A stretch of 30,029 bases of DNA from Rhodobacterales bacterium UBA5972 (GTDB lineage: Bacteria; Pseudomonadota; Alphaproteobacteria; Rhodobacterales; Rhodobacteraceae): assembly GCA_002430125.1 (NCBI GenBank), contig DJBQ01000049.1, positions 37,874 through 67,902 on the forward strand, given 5' to 3'. This document shows, piece after piece, positions 7,696 through 16,762 of the stretch. The notes below the pieces were generated by a model that saw only the letters and a list, made by a program, of their open reading frames with translations, did no database searches and was not told the DNA's origin. The position numbers and the translations under genes were made by a program. Position 1 is the first letter of the stretch, and each line of letters starts with the position of its first letter.

Positions 7696-8340
7696 ATGAC
7701 TACCAAATTTTCACCAACAGTGACGTATTCCCGATGGACCATTTTCCTTTTGGCCTTGGGGTTCTGGTTTTACCAGTTTACGCAAACCTCGCTTGATGCG
7801 TTTGGCTGGCAGTTCCGGTTTCTGACAATCTGGGGCCTGACGGCGAATCTTGTTGTTTCGTGGATGATGTTAAGATTGGTGCTTGGAAAATCCACCAAAA
7901 CTTATAATCCGCTCGTCTCAGCAACCGTGGTATTGGGTGCCATTGTGGTTTTCATGTATTGGAAGCTTTGGTTCATCAATCCGGCTTTGGTGAATTCGAA
8001 CGGCCCGATTGTTTGGTATCAGGAGTACTACCTGCACGCGCTGGGGCCATTTTTGATGATGGTTGACGCGTTTTTCATTCTGGGTGTTTTTCGGAACATC
8101 GTGCGGACGCTGGTCACGATGCTGGCGGTTTTTGTAAGCTACATCGCTTGGGTTGAGGTGTTGGTGCGCCCTTTGAACAGTTTTCCGGAAGGCAAAGCTG
8201 CGAATGGGCTGCCTTATCCTTTCCTGAATGACATGGTCATGGATGAACGGCTGGTTTTTTACGCCACCACGATCGGAACCGCTGTGGTTTTCATGCTGAT
8301 CGGCTGGGTTGTTTCCCGCGTGATTGTTAAGCTCGGGTAA
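7696..8340 (+). CDS. Six-TM membrane protein resembling the FAR-17a/AIG1 (Pr6Pr) family
   Basis: A 214-residue integral membrane protein with about six hydrophobic segments (roughly residues 14-28, 46-64, 74-94, 111-132, 137-153, 186-211). ATG 7696 is chosen for the AGGGG ribosome site just upstream; a TTG at 7675 is less likely. The combination FLTIWGL with T44 after the first TM, and YYLHALGPFLMMVD with H114 in a later TM, recalls the Thr and His that form the active site of eukaryotic AIG1/ADTRP hydrolases of hydroxy-fatty-acid esters. That likeness is from motif spacing by eye, not a search. It lies 27 bases after dxs on the same strand, so co-transcription is plausible. Its tail overlaps the convergent methyltransferase gene by 14 bases. 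Confidence 0.6.
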   Translation: MTTKFSPTVTYSRWTIFLLALGFWFYQFTQTSLDAFGWQFRFLTIWGLTANLVVSWMMLRLVLGKSTKTYNPLVSATVVLGAIVVFMYWKLWFINPALVNSNGPIVWYQEYYLHALGPFLMMVDAFFILGVFRNIVRTLVTMLAVFVSYIAWVEVLVRPLNSFPEGKAANGLPYPFLNDMVMDERLVFYATTIGTAVVFMLIGWVVSRVIVKLG

Positions 8341-9553
8341 AGCTGCCAACCAGTTCGACATGTGGTGACCAGCGGAATTGGTCAACGACTTGCACCCAAT
8401 CAAGCCTGTAACCTCCGGCGATCAAGGTCGCCGCATCGCGGGCGAACGTGACCGGATTGCAGGAGACTGCGGCGATACAAGGGACTTTGCTGGTGGCCAG
8501 CGCCTCGACCTGTGCTTTGGCACCCGCACGGGGTGGGTCAAGCACCACAGCGTCAAAACGGTCAAGTTCGGATGGTTCCAGCGGGCGGCGAAACAGGTCG
8601 CGGGTTTGGGTTGTGATCGTCTTTAAGCCCACAGCTTTACGCCAACCTACGTCGAGGGCTGCTAGGGCGGCTGCGTCGGATTCCACCGCGTGAACCTCGG
8701 CCAGTTTGGCCAACGGCAAGGTGAATGTCCCGCAACCGGCGAACAGATCGGCCACGCGTTTGGCGGGGCCGATAGCGGCAAGAACTGCCTTGGTCAACGC
8801 GGCTTGCCCATGCGCCGTTGCTTGCAGGAATGCGTCAGGCGGTGGGGTGACGGTGGCGGTCTGAAACCGCTGTGTAGGGGCAATTCGGCTGGCAATGGTT
8901 TCGCCGTTCCAGCTCAGCCGTGCCAGTTTCAGGCGTTCGGTCAGCGCCCCGAGCTCCATCAACATTGGCCCATCTGTCGGCTTTGCCTGCTTAACATCAA
9001 CATCAAGACCGTTTTCCGATTGCGTGACCGCAAGGGAAATCGACGCGCTGCGGGTGGCGCCGATGCGGGTGATCGCTGCAAATGCCGGCAGTCCGGCAAT
9101 CAGGTCCGGATGCAAAAGCTGGCAGCCGGAAATTTCAACCAAACTGTCCGAAGCTCGACCATGAAACCCAACCATTTTTCCTTTTTTGGTGCGGCGGGCG
9201 CTAAACGTCGCGCGGCGGCGGCTTTGCGGCGGCGAGGTTTCAATTGGCAGAAATCGCGCACTTAGTCCTTGTGCGGTTAGGGCTGTTTTAACCACCTCGA
9301 TCTTCCAGGTTGCAAGAAACGCGTCAGAAACGTGCTGCAAGGCGCAGCCGCCGCAGGTTTTGAAATGTACGCAAGGTGGTTTGATGCGATCCGGCGAGGA
9401 GGTCAGAACGCGCATATCTGTCAGGCGGTCGCCGGACAAAACGCCTTGGACCACTTCGCCCGGCAGGGTGAAGGGCACGTAAATGTCCCCGTTCGGCCCG
9501 TCGGCGATGCCGTCTGCTTGGTGGCCCAACCGTTTGATTGTAAAGCTTTGCAT
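8327..9553 (-). CDS. TrmA/RlmD-family 23S rRNA (uracil-5)-methyltransferase
   Basis: SAM-dependent RNA uracil-C5 methyltransferase of 408 residues. An N-terminal TRAM-like domain (about 1-50) precedes a four-cysteine Fe-S site C61-X5-C67-X2-C70 ... C144. The SAM-binding motif is VADLFAGCGTFTLPLA, followed by LDPPRAG and the catalytic cysteine in AAVSCNPVTFARD. These features are those of the RumA/RlmD and RlmCD-type enzymes; which rRNA uridine is modified cannot be told. The start is ATG 9553; the preceding ABC transporter stop shares one base with it (TGATG), so the two are likely coupled. Convergent with the Pr6Pr-like gene, overlapping its end by 14 bases. Confidence 0.9.
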   Translation of the reverse strand: MQSFTIKRLGHQADGIADGPNGDIYVPFTLPGEVVQGVLSGDRLTDMRVLTSSPDRIKPPCVHFKTCGGCALQHVSDAFLATWKIEVVKTALTAQGLSARFLPIETSPPQSRRRATFSARRTKKGKMVGFHGRASDSLVEISGCQLLHPDLIAGLPAFAAITRIGATRSASISLAVTQSENGLDVDVKQAKPTDGPMLMELGALTERLKLARLSWNGETIASRIAPTQRFQTATVTPPPDAFLQATAHGQAALTKAVLAAIGPAKRVADLFAGCGTFTLPLAKLAEVHAVESDAAALAALDVGWRKAVGLKTITTQTRDLFRRPLEPSELDRFDAVVLDPPRAGAKAQVEALATSKVPCIAAVSCNPVTFARDAATLIAGGYRLDWVQVVDQFRWSPHVELVGSFTRA

Positions 9554-11394
9554 CAATCGGCCTCGTCAATCCCAATGAAACCACCGGATTGGCGCGACCA
9601 GAACATTGCATAAAGACCTGAAAGCGCTAACAATTCCGCATGGGTTCCTTGTTCTGCAACGCGCCCGTCGTCAAGGACAATAATCCGGTCCATATGGGCA
9701 ATCGTTGACAAACGGTGGGCGATGGCGATCACGGTTTTGCCTTCCATCACGCCGTAAAGCGTATCAAGGATTGCCGCCTCGACTTCGCTGTCCAGCGCCG
9801 AAGTTGCCTCATCCAACACCAAAATCGGGGCGTTTTTCAGGATCACGCGGGCCAGCGAGATCCGCTGGCGTTGGCCGCCTGACAGTTTCACACCACGTTC
9901 ACCGACGAAGGCGTCAAACATTTTGCGGCCTTTTGGGTCTTGTAAGCCCTGAATGAACTCCCAGGCTTCAGCGCGTTTGGCGGCCATATACAAGTCTTCG
10001 TCGCTTGCATCAGGGCGGCCATAAAGGATGTTGTCACGAACTGACCGATGCAAAAGAGAGCTGTCTTGGGTCACCATGCCGATTTGTCGACGCAGGGATT
10101 CCTGCGTCACATCGCGGATATCCTGCCCGTCGATTGTAATCGCGCCGCCTTCGACATCGTGAAACCGCAGCATCAGATTGACGAGCGAAGATTTCCCTGC
10201 CCCGGATCGACCCACGACGCCGACTTTTTCACCGCCGTTGATCGTCAGTGATATCCGGTCCAGCCCGCCGCTACCCTTGCCGTAATGATGGCTGACGTTT
10301 TGAACCGAAATCGCGCAGTTGGTAATCGCAAGATCAGTGGCACCCTTTTTGTCGGTCAGTTCAATCGGCTGGGCAATCGTTTGCATGCCTTCGGACACCA
10401 CGCCCAGTTGCTGAAACAGCGAGGACAACGACCACATGATCCACCCGGTCATCGCGTTCAGTCGCAATGTCAGCGCCGACGCCGCCGCCACGGTTCCGAT
10501 AGACGTATGCCCTTGTTGCCAAAGCACAATTGCCCAGCCGATGACCGACACGATCAGGATGCCGTTGATGGTGCTTAAGCCCAGTTCCATCAGGGTGATC
10601 AGGCGCATCTGGCGAGAAAACGTCTGGCGGGCGTTTTCAATCGCCTCGAGTGCATAGGATTCTTCGGTAGCATTATGGGCAAAAAGTTTGACCGACTGAA
10701 TGTTGGAATAGCTGTCCACAATCCGCCCGTTAATCTCGGACCGCGCGTCAGAAAACGCCTTGGAGGCACGCCCGACACGTGGGATCGTCCAGCCGATCAG
10801 CGACAGATATGCGGTCAGCCAGATCACCAGGGGAATGGCCAGTCGCCAGTCAATATCCGCCAACAGCCACAGCGCGCCAAGCATGTAAATCAGCGCGTAA
10901 ACCACGGCATCAAACACCTGATAAACCGCCTCGCCCGCCGCCGGGGCAGTTTGCATGATGCGGTTAGCGATACGGCCCGCGAAGTCGTTTTCAAACCATC
11001 CAATTGATTGGCGCAGCACGTGCCGGTGACTGCGCCACCGGATCAGGGTGCCAAAGTTTGGCATCAGGGATTGGTTCAGAAAAGCCGCATCCAGAACCTG
11101 AAAAAATGGGCGCACCAGCAGAATGAACGCCGCCAGAATACCCAGTTTCCAGCCGTGATCCACAAATACCCGATCAGGCGTGGTGTTGGTTAAAAGATCA
11201 ACAACTACGCCGATGAAATAGATCAGTCCAACCTCGATCAACCCGACGATTGCCGTCAGAATGAGGATCGCCAACAGAACCTTCCGCAGAGGTTTCAGAT
11301 AGTCATTCAGAAACGCAAACAGCGTACCCGGTGGACTGTCTTGATCGTCGTACGGCGTGTAAGGATCGACGAGTTTTTCAAAATAACGAAACAT
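9553..11394 (-). CDS. ABC transporter, fused permease and ATPase (exporter type)
   Basis: A 613-residue half-transporter that would work as a dimer in the inner membrane. An N-terminal region of about six TM segments (about 40-330) with the coupling-region signature of type IV ABC exporters is followed by an ATPase domain: Walker A GRSGAGKS (395-402), Q-loop in MVTQDSS, signature LSGGQRQ (504-510), Walker B LVLDEAT (525-531) and the H-loop AHRLSTI. The start is ATG 11394 (MFRYFEKLVDPYTPY), which resembles close relatives; an upstream in-frame start at 11421 has no ribosome site. It overlaps the methyltransferase by one base. The substrate is unknown; lipid or multidrug export is typical for the class. 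Confidence 0.9.
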   Translation of the reverse strand: MFRYFEKLVDPYTPYDDQDSPPGTLFAFLNDYLKPLRKVLLAILILTAIVGLIEVGLIYFIGVVVDLLTNTTPDRVFVDHGWKLGILAAFILLVRPFFQVLDAAFLNQSLMPNFGTLIRWRSHRHVLRQSIGWFENDFAGRIANRIMQTAPAAGEAVYQVFDAVVYALIYMLGALWLLADIDWRLAIPLVIWLTAYLSLIGWTIPRVGRASKAFSDARSEINGRIVDSYSNIQSVKLFAHNATEESYALEAIENARQTFSRQMRLITLMELGLSTINGILIVSVIGWAIVLWQQGHTSIGTVAAASALTLRLNAMTGWIMWSLSSLFQQLGVVSEGMQTIAQPIELTDKKGATDLAITNCAISVQNVSHHYGKGSGGLDRISLTINGGEKVGVVGRSGAGKSSLVNLMLRFHDVEGGAITIDGQDIRDVTQESLRRQIGMVTQDSSLLHRSVRDNILYGRPDASDEDLYMAAKRAEAWEFIQGLQDPKGRKMFDAFVGERGVKLSGGQRQRISLARVILKNAPILVLDEATSALDSEVEAAILDTLYGVMEGKTVIAIAHRLSTIAHMDRIIVLDDGRVAEQGTHAELLALSGLYAMFWSRQSGGFIGIDEAD

Positions 11395-11508
11395 TGGATG
11401 ACCATTTGGATGGGGACGCAAAGCCGGTCAGAACACACGATTCAGGCATTCAATGCAAGGGGCAATTTGGCTGGTTCCGGGATTTGAATGCGAATGGCGC
11501 GAAATCTT

Positions 11509-12108
11509 TTACCGCCCCAACAACAGAACAACCAGAAAAACGATCAGGATCACAGCCATTGCGATGTTGAAGGCGCGCAGTTTGTGCGTGGTGTTCAGAA
11601 AACGCCCCATGGAGCGTCCAAAACTTAGCCACGCAAAAGTCGATGTAAGGCCGGTAAAGAAGAACACGATGCTGATAATCAGTGACGTGATCAACGGGTT
11701 TTCGGGCGTTACGAACTGACTGGTCATCGCAACGGCGGCCAGCCAGCCTTTGGGGTTGATCCACTGGAACCCCGCCGCCTCGAAAAACCGCATGGGCCGA
11801 CTGGCGGCACCTGCACTGCCGGGGGCGGCGGCATTGGCGATTTTCCAGGCGATCCACAGCATCATTGCGGCCCCGACATACCGCAGGACTTGTTCCATGA
11901 TGGGGTGGGTTTGAAACAGCTCGCCCAAGCCAAGGCCAACCAGAAATATCATCACAGGAAATCCCAGCATAACCCCGAACACATGCGGCAACGAAGCCCG
12001 GATTCCGTAAGTTGCGCCGGAACTGGCCAGCATTGAATTGTTCGGCCCCGGCGTCCACGAGGTCGTTAGGGCAATGCCGATCAAGGACAGAAGAATGTTA
12101 AGGGTCAT
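11509..12108 (-). CDS. LysE/RhtB-family amino acid exporter
   Basis: A 199-residue inner-membrane protein with about six hydrophobic helices. The N-terminal SWTPGPNNSMLASSGATYG motif is the LysE/RhtB signature, and FFEAAGFQWINPKGWLAA is the conserved mid-protein segment. Members export basic amino acids, homoserine/threonine or related metabolites; the exact substrate is not visible. It sits between cca (stop at 12166, upstream on the same strand) and the ABC exporter 114 bases downstream. A 6-bp inverted repeat at 12121-12141 lies just in front of its start and could be its operator. Confidence 0.9.
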   Translation of the reverse strand: MTLNILLSLIGIALTTSWTPGPNNSMLASSGATYGIRASLPHVFGVMLGFPVMIFLVGLGLGELFQTHPIMEQVLRYVGAAMMLWIAWKIANAAAPGSAGAASRPMRFFEAAGFQWINPKGWLAAVAMTSQFVTPENPLITSLIISIVFFFTGLTSTFAWLSFGRSMGRFLNTTHKLRAFNIAMAVILIVFLVVLLLGR

Positions 12109-12120
12109 GGTGGTTGCTTT

Positions 12121-12141
12121 TAGGTCGCAGTTACTGACCTA
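12121..12141 (-). promoter_or_regulatory. Inverted repeat TAGGTC-N9-GACCTA in front of the LysE-type gene
   Basis: A perfect 6-bp inverted repeat spanning 21 bases, 12 bases upstream of the LysE-family start. A CAGT/ACTG pair inside it is offset by one base. LysE-type exporter genes are commonly controlled by LysR- or Lrp-type regulators at such sites, but no regulator gene is adjacent. It could equally be a short RNA stem between cca and lysE if the two are co-transcribed. Confidence 0.3.
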
Positions 12142-12165
12142 TCATGTGAGCGCATTTCGCCGCGG

Positions 12166-13314
12166 TCAAGACAGGAGTTGGCGCTTCGTCAGACTGAAAC
12201 CCGAGGCGATCCAGTCAGCTTCGAGTTTCTTCAGTCGCGCACCCAAGGATGCCCCTTGAAAGTTGCCGGCAAGATCACCGGCGGCTATCGGAAACTTTTG
12301 CTCGGAAGCCGATTGCAGCAATTGAAATAAGCCTTCTGGAACAGGCATTTGCAGGATGGCAGCGCGCAGCAAAGCAGCGTCAAGCGCGGCCGTAACGCCC
12401 AGCCGATAGGCCAGTTCCGGCATTTGCGCCGCGCTTGCTATACCGTCGGAAAGTGTCGCAAGCCGCCGTTGTTCAACTTTTGAAAGCCGCAAATTCCGCG
12501 CAGGATCTTCGCCGCCGATTGCCGCAAGCCGACGGATAGGGTCCGGAGTAACAGCCAATTCCTGTTCAAAATGCACCAGTGGTGCGACGGTCAAAGCAGT
12601 TGCGCCCGGCATAACCCGCGCCAGGATTCCACTGATTTCCATCGTCGCAAGACTGGGGGCGGGATTTTCTGACGCCAGAAGTTTTAGAATTTCGTGGCCA
12701 ATTCGTTCTTTTGAGAGGGTTTCAATACCCTCCGCCAATTCAGCACATGCCGCCAGGCCTTCGGCATCTATCCCCGCATGAGCATCGCCATACCACGCGT
12801 GAAAGCGAAAAAACCGCAAAATGCGCAGGTAATCTTCGCGGATGCGGTCACTGGCATTGTCGATGAAGCGGATTTTTCGTGCGGCGATATCAACAAGACC
12901 GCCCAGCGGGTCGGTGACGGTGCCATCCTGATCGACGTAAAGCGCGTTAACCGTGAAATCCCGGCGATGTGCATCCTCGTCCAGCGTTTCGGCAAATGCC
13001 ACAACCGCCCGCCGCCCGTCGGTTTCGATGTCCTTGCGAAACGTGGTCACCTCAAAACCGGTATTGTCGCAAACGACGGTGATCGTGCCATGTTCAATGC
13101 CCGTCGGCACCGTCTTCAAACCAATGTTCTTCGCCAGCGCAATCACTTGTTCAGGATGTGCGTTAGTCGCGATATCAACGTCGTTTATGGCAATCTTCAG
13201 CAGGGCATTGCGGACACAGCCACCAACGGCGAAAGCCTGAAAACCACCGCCTGCAAGCATCGACATTACCTGCTGGGTCGCCGGATTGTTCAGCCAGAGC
13301 CCGGTAACTTTCAT
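12166..13314 (-). CDS. cca: CCA tRNA nucleotidyltransferase / poly(A) polymerase family
   Basis: Adds or repairs the 3' CCA end of tRNAs. The 382-residue protein has the class II nucleotidyltransferase head: GGCVRNALL (31-39), the metal-binding Asp pair D45-V-D47, the RRDFTVNALY motif (117-126) and DRIREDYLRILRFFRFHAWYG, which belongs to the neck. The remaining C-terminus is helical body and tail. Length and motifs match alphaproteobacterial Cca, which lacks an HD domain. ATG 13314 overlaps the upstream Nudix stop by 4 bases (ATGA), and this Nudix-cca pairing recurs in Alphaproteobacteria. A poly(A) polymerase role cannot be excluded from motifs alone. Confidence 0.92.
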   Translation of the reverse strand: MKVTGLWLNNPATQQVMSMLAGGGFQAFAVGGCVRNALLKIAINDVDIATNAHPEQVIALAKNIGLKTVPTGIEHGTITVVCDNTGFEVTTFRKDIETDGRRAVVAFAETLDEDAHRRDFTVNALYVDQDGTVTDPLGGLVDIAARKIRFIDNASDRIREDYLRILRFFRFHAWYGDAHAGIDAEGLAACAELAEGIETLSKERIGHEILKLLASENPAPSLATMEISGILARVMPGATALTVAPLVHFEQELAVTPDPIRRLAAIGGEDPARNLRLSKVEQRRLATLSDGIASAAQMPELAYRLGVTAALDAALLRAAILQMPVPEGLFQLLQSASEQKFPIAAGDLAGNFQGASLGARLKKLEADWIASGFSLTKRQLLS

Positions 13315-13925
13315 GCCTGCACCAGCCTTTCCGCGAACCCGCGCAAAATGCGCGCGGTGGCGCCCCAGATATAATAGGGGCCATAAGGGATCGTGTAATA
13401 GTAGCGCTTACTGCCCCCCCAAAAGCGCCCTTCAATAAGAAAGTTCGCGGGGTCGGAAAGGTAAGGCAAGGGAACCTCGAACACTTCCTCCACTTCGCCG
13501 ACTTGGGGGATAGGTGTGAAATCGGACAGGACCAGACCGACGATCGGCGTGACCTGAAAACTTGTGACAGTATGGTGAAATGGCAGCGTGCCAATCGCGT
13601 TTACATTGGTTGCATGCAGGCCGATTTCTTCCTGCGCTTCCCGCAACGCCGCAGCCGTTGTGCTGGCGTCGAAGGTTTCCACTTTGCCACCCGGAAAGGC
13701 AATTTGGCCCGGGTGATGTTTCAAATGCGAGGCTCGTTTGGTCAGGATTACGTTCAGCCCATTAGCGCGCTGGATCAGGGGCACAAGAACAGCGGCGGGT
13801 CGGGATGATTTGGTTGACTGCCCCCAATCCGCGCCCGGGTTAAGGTCAAAATCTGACGAGTCCACGTTGGGGCCGTGTTTGACAGCCCAACGCACGTGTT
13901 CGATCGAGTTCTTAGGGTGATCCAT
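13311..13925 (-). CDS. Nudix hydrolase, CoA pyrophosphatase type (NudL-like)
   Basis: A 204-residue hydrolase expected to split coenzyme A or its derivatives into 3',5'-ADP and phosphopantetheine. It carries the CoA-specific UPF0035 signature LTKRASHLKHHPGQIAFPGG (61-80), directly followed by the Nudix box GKVETFDAS...ALREAQEEIGL, where the catalytic REAQEE is intact. As in NudL, an Asp replaces the first conserved Glu of the box. The gene is coupled to cca by a 4-base overlap. It starts 46 bases after the Hsp33 stop on the same strand. Confidence 0.88.
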   Translation of the reverse strand: MDHPKNSIEHVRWAVKHGPNVDSSDFDLNPGADWGQSTKSSRPAAVLVPLIQRANGLNVILTKRASHLKHHPGQIAFPGGKVETFDASTTAAALREAQEEIGLHATNVNAIGTLPFHHTVTSFQVTPIVGLVLSDFTPIPQVGEVEEVFEVPLPYLSDPANFLIEGRFWGGSKRYYYTIPYGPYYIWGATARILRGFAERLVQA

Positions 13926-13971
13926 CGCTCTTACATGAACCAGCGGAACGGTTGCTGCAAGGCCCCTGCGA

Positions 13972-14958
13972 CTAGTCCCGTTTTGTTGCTTCTAAACCCA
14001 ATTCCGCCGGATCAAATTCATAATGCGCCCCGCAGAACTGACAATCGGCGGTTACTTTGCCCTTATCAGTTGTCATTTCAAGGATATCGCCCGCGGAATA
14101 GACTGACATTGCCTGCTCAACCTTTTCTGCCGAACAAGTGCAGCCGAATTTGATGGGCTGGGCGTCAAAGACCCGAGGTATTTCCTCGTGAAACAATCGG
14201 TGTAACAACTGGGTTGGGGAAACATGCGGGCCAACCAGTTCAAGGTCTTCAACCGTGTCCAAATGAGAATTTACACGGCTCCAGTTTTCGCCGTCGTCGT
14301 CTTGCATCAGATCGCTGGCTGTCAGCAATCCATCGTCGCCGGATGACCCCTGTGCCTCAAGCGAGGATTTCGGCATGTGTTGCAGCATGATACCACCGGC
14401 GCGCCAGCTTTCGGTGCCGGATTGTTCGGTGGATTTTCCCATCGAAATTGCGAAACGTGTCGGCAATTGTTCAGATTGTGCGAAATAAGTTTCGGCGCAG
14501 GCTGACAGTGACCCGCCAGCCAAGGGCGTGATGCCTTGATAGGGGCTCATGTCCGGGCCCTGGTCGATCAGCATACCAAACATACCCTTGCCGATCAGGG
14601 AAAATGGCAACCCCGTGGCGCTGGCGACGGCTGCGTCGTCATAAGAGGCATAGGCGCGGATGCGTGCGACCTCGCCTTCCTCGGTTGGGCCGTAATAATC
14701 GGTCGCAATGAACTTCAGCGGCCCGTTGCCGCGGATTTGCAGCGACAATTTCCAACGTATCTTGATTGTCTGGCCAATCAGGGCCGTCAGAATCGCAGCC
14801 TCGGCAACCATTGCCTCGACGGCTGGTGGATAATTATGCTGGCGCAGAACCTCGACCAAAACGCCATCAAGGCGGGCAATTCGGCCACGGATATCAGAAC
14901 GATCCAACTGGAACGGCAGAACGGTATCATCCCAGGCAATTTTTTGGGTCAAAGTCAT
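13972..14958 (-). CDS. hslO: Redox-regulated molecular chaperone Hsp33
   Basis: A cytoplasmic holdase chaperone activated by oxidation. The 328-residue protein ends in the zinc-binding redox switch C273-X-C275 ... C306-X2-C309, all four cysteines present. The N-terminal part has PFQLDRSDIRGRIARL, characteristic of the alphaproteobacterial form. ATG 14958 is preferred over an in-frame upstream start because of its fit with the family and an AAGAAAAG site upstream. It is divergent from a Nudix gene across 92 bases, and followed at 46 bases by the CoA-pyrophosphatase-like gene on the same strand. Confidence 0.95.
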   Translation of the reverse strand: MTLTQKIAWDDTVLPFQLDRSDIRGRIARLDGVLVEVLRQHNYPPAVEAMVAEAAILTALIGQTIKIRWKLSLQIRGNGPLKFIATDYYGPTEEGEVARIRAYASYDDAAVASATGLPFSLIGKGMFGMLIDQGPDMSPYQGITPLAGGSLSACAETYFAQSEQLPTRFAISMGKSTEQSGTESWRAGGIMLQHMPKSSLEAQGSSGDDGLLTASDLMQDDDGENWSRVNSHLDTVEDLELVGPHVSPTQLLHRLFHEEIPRVFDAQPIKFGCTCSAEKVEQAMSVYSAGDILEMTTDKGKVTADCQFCGAHYEFDPAELGLEATKRD

Positions 14959-15050
14959 GGATGCAGCTTTTCTTGACGAGGTTGGCGTTCCAATAGACAA
15001 GTTATCCGGGCAAGGCAAATCAACCTCTGCCTGACAAAAAGTGGACCAAT

Positions 15051-15482
15051 ATGAACAGACGTTTTGGTGAAGCGATAAAGGCGGGCGTCAAGTATCGACC
15101 GCGCCCCGGTGCGTATGGGATTTTGCGGCTGTGCCGCCAGATGTTGATTACCCATCAGTCGCAGCCCGATGAAGAATATCAACTGCCCGGTGGCGGAATT
15201 GATGCCGGAGAATCACCGCTTGCGGCCCTGCACCGCGAAGTTTTTGAGGAAACCGGTTGGGGAATGTCAGTTGAACGCCGGATGGGGGCGTTCTTGCGGT
15301 ATACCTATATGCCGGAATATGACTTTTGGGCGCGCAAGATCTGTCACATTTATCTATGCCGTCCAACGCGCCAGAAAGGTGATATACCGGAGCCGTTCCA
15401 CACCGCTCATTGGATAGACATTTCCGAGGCAAGGCATATCCTCAGCAACCAAGGTGACCGGCATTTTGTAGGGCTGTTATAG
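15051..15482 (+). CDS. Nudix hydrolase
   Basis: A small 143-residue Nudix protein. The Nudix box is canonical: GGGIDAGESPLAALHREVFEETGW, with the catalytic REVFEE residues present. The N-terminus RRFGEAIKAGVKYRPRPGAYG is commonly seen in alphaproteobacterial members of unknown substrate. Nothing beyond the box indicates the substrate; a nucleoside di- or triphosphate derivative is the general expectation. It is divergent from hslO and ends 11 bases before the convergent PP2C regulator gene. Confidence 0.85.
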   Translation: MNRRFGEAIKAGVKYRPRPGAYGILRLCRQMLITHQSQPDEEYQLPGGGIDAGESPLAALHREVFEETGWGMSVERRMGAFLRYTYMPEYDFWARKICHIYLCRPTRQKGDIPEPFHTAHWIDISEARHILSNQGDRHFVGLL

Positions 15483-15493
15483 CCCAAAACGCT

Positions 15494-16762
15494 TTACCCC
15501 AGAAACTCCACCAGAACTGCAGAAAGGTCATCATCCGCCTCGCCATTTGCGGAAAAGGCGAGGGTCTCCCAAACCAAGTCTGATAAAACTTCGGGGCCTG
15601 TACAATGCTGATATTTGGTCAATATCTCGGCCCAATCGTCCTGGCCCAGCATTATATTATCTGAATCCGTCGCTTCGGTGAAGCCGTCAGAATAGATCAG
15701 GAACCTATCCCCCGGATTAAGTTTGTGATCAATCGCGCCAAAGCTGGCATCGGGGATCAGTCCGATTGGTAAACCACCATTGCCGATAAAAACCGGAGGT
15801 TGGTTTGGCGATTGAATGGCGGGATGCGGGTGCCCGGCTTGCACAAATGTCATCGCCCCGGTTTCAAGGTCGATATCGGCCAGCAGCATTGTCAGATAAA
15901 GGTCGGTATCCAGCTCGTCCAGCATCCTTTGGTTCAAAGCGGCGGCAATGTCCGAAGGATGTTTGACGCTGTAACTGTTGTCAGGATTTTGTTGCATAGC
16001 GATGCTGTGGGCGGGGTTGTTTACCCCAAGGCATCCGGCAAGCCGCGCCGTCATCAGGGCCGAACTGACACCGTGGCCCGAGACATCAAACCCATAGACG
16101 CCGATCCGGGTTGGGCTGCGGAAGTAAAATCCAACCATGTCACCGCCAACATGTCCGCTTGACTGCAAAAGCAAAGAAACCCGGGCGGTTGGAAAGGCGC
16201 AAAGGGTTTCAGGCATCAAGGAAAGCTGCAATTTCTTGGCTTCCTCAAGGTCGCGATCGATGGCTTGGTATAAGGCCTGTAATTCAAGCAGCGTTGCAGA
16301 AATCGACCGGTTTTTTTCAACCAATTCCCGTTCCATCCCCAAAACCCGCTCGCCAGCCCTGAGGCGCGCCCGTAATTCGCCGGAGTTCACCGGTTTGGTC
16401 AGAAAATCGTCGGCGCCAACATCAAGGCCTTGTGCGACCTCGCCTTTTTCGTCCTTGGATGTCAGCAGAATGAAATAGCCATAGGAATCGCGTGAAAGAC
16501 GCCGGAACTGGCGGCAAAATTCCAACCCATCCATCCCCGGCATAACCCAGTCGCTGAGGATCATATCGATATTTCGGGACGTACAAATAGCCAAAGCGGC
16601 ATGGCCGGAATCTGCTTCGTGAACGATGTAACCCCAACGCTTGAGCGCGACCGTCAGCAGACGTCTTTGCAACCGGCTGTCATCAACGACGAGAATGTCA
16701 AAAGGCCGAACGCATTCCTTTAAGAGCGCGATCTCAGTTTCGCCACGAGGCTGTTTGTTCAC
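15494..16762 (-). CDS. Response regulator with PP2C (SpoIIE-type) phosphatase output domain
   Basis: A 422-residue signalling protein. The receiver (about residues 20-140) has acidic pair D27/D28, phosphoacceptor D71 in ILSDWVMPGMDG, T101 and K123 in DDFLTKPV. A coiled-coil linker (about 140-180, ERELVEKNRSIS...LEEAKKLQ) leads into a PP2C domain with metal residues in GGDMVG (D208), DVSGHG (D226), SDGFTEATD and DDDLSAVLV. Such proteins dephosphorylate anti-sigma antagonists in partner-switching pathways; RbaY of Rhodobacter capsulatus has this architecture. GTG 16762 is chosen because GGAG lies 6 bases upstream; other in-frame GTGs at 16774 and 16783 lack such a site. No anti-sigma or antagonist gene is adjacent. 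It is divergent from an Hpt gene. Confidence 0.9.
   Translation of the reverse strand: MNKQPRGETEIALLKECVRPFDILVVDDSRLQRRLLTVALKRWGYIVHEADSGHAALAICTSRNIDMILSDWVMPGMDGLEFCRQFRRLSRDSYGYFILLTSKDEKGEVAQGLDVGADDFLTKPVNSGELRARLRAGERVLGMERELVEKNRSISATLLELQALYQAIDRDLEEAKKLQLSLMPETLCAFPTARVSLLLQSSGHVGGDMVGFYFRSPTRIGVYGFDVSGHGVSSALMTARLAGCLGVNNPAHSIAMQQNPDNSYSVKHPSDIAAALNQRMLDELDTDLYLTMLLADIDLETGAMTFVQAGHPHPAIQSPNQPPVFIGNGGLPIGLIPDASFGAIDHKLNPGDRFLIYSDGFTEATDSDNIMLGQDDWAEILTKYQHCTGPEVLSDLVWETLAFSANGEADDDLSAVLVEFLG

Noticed and set aside
11450..12058. 202-codon alternative frame over the LysE gene
   Set aside because: The LysE-family frame has the PGPNNSM signature and hydrophobic helices; the alternative frame has neither.
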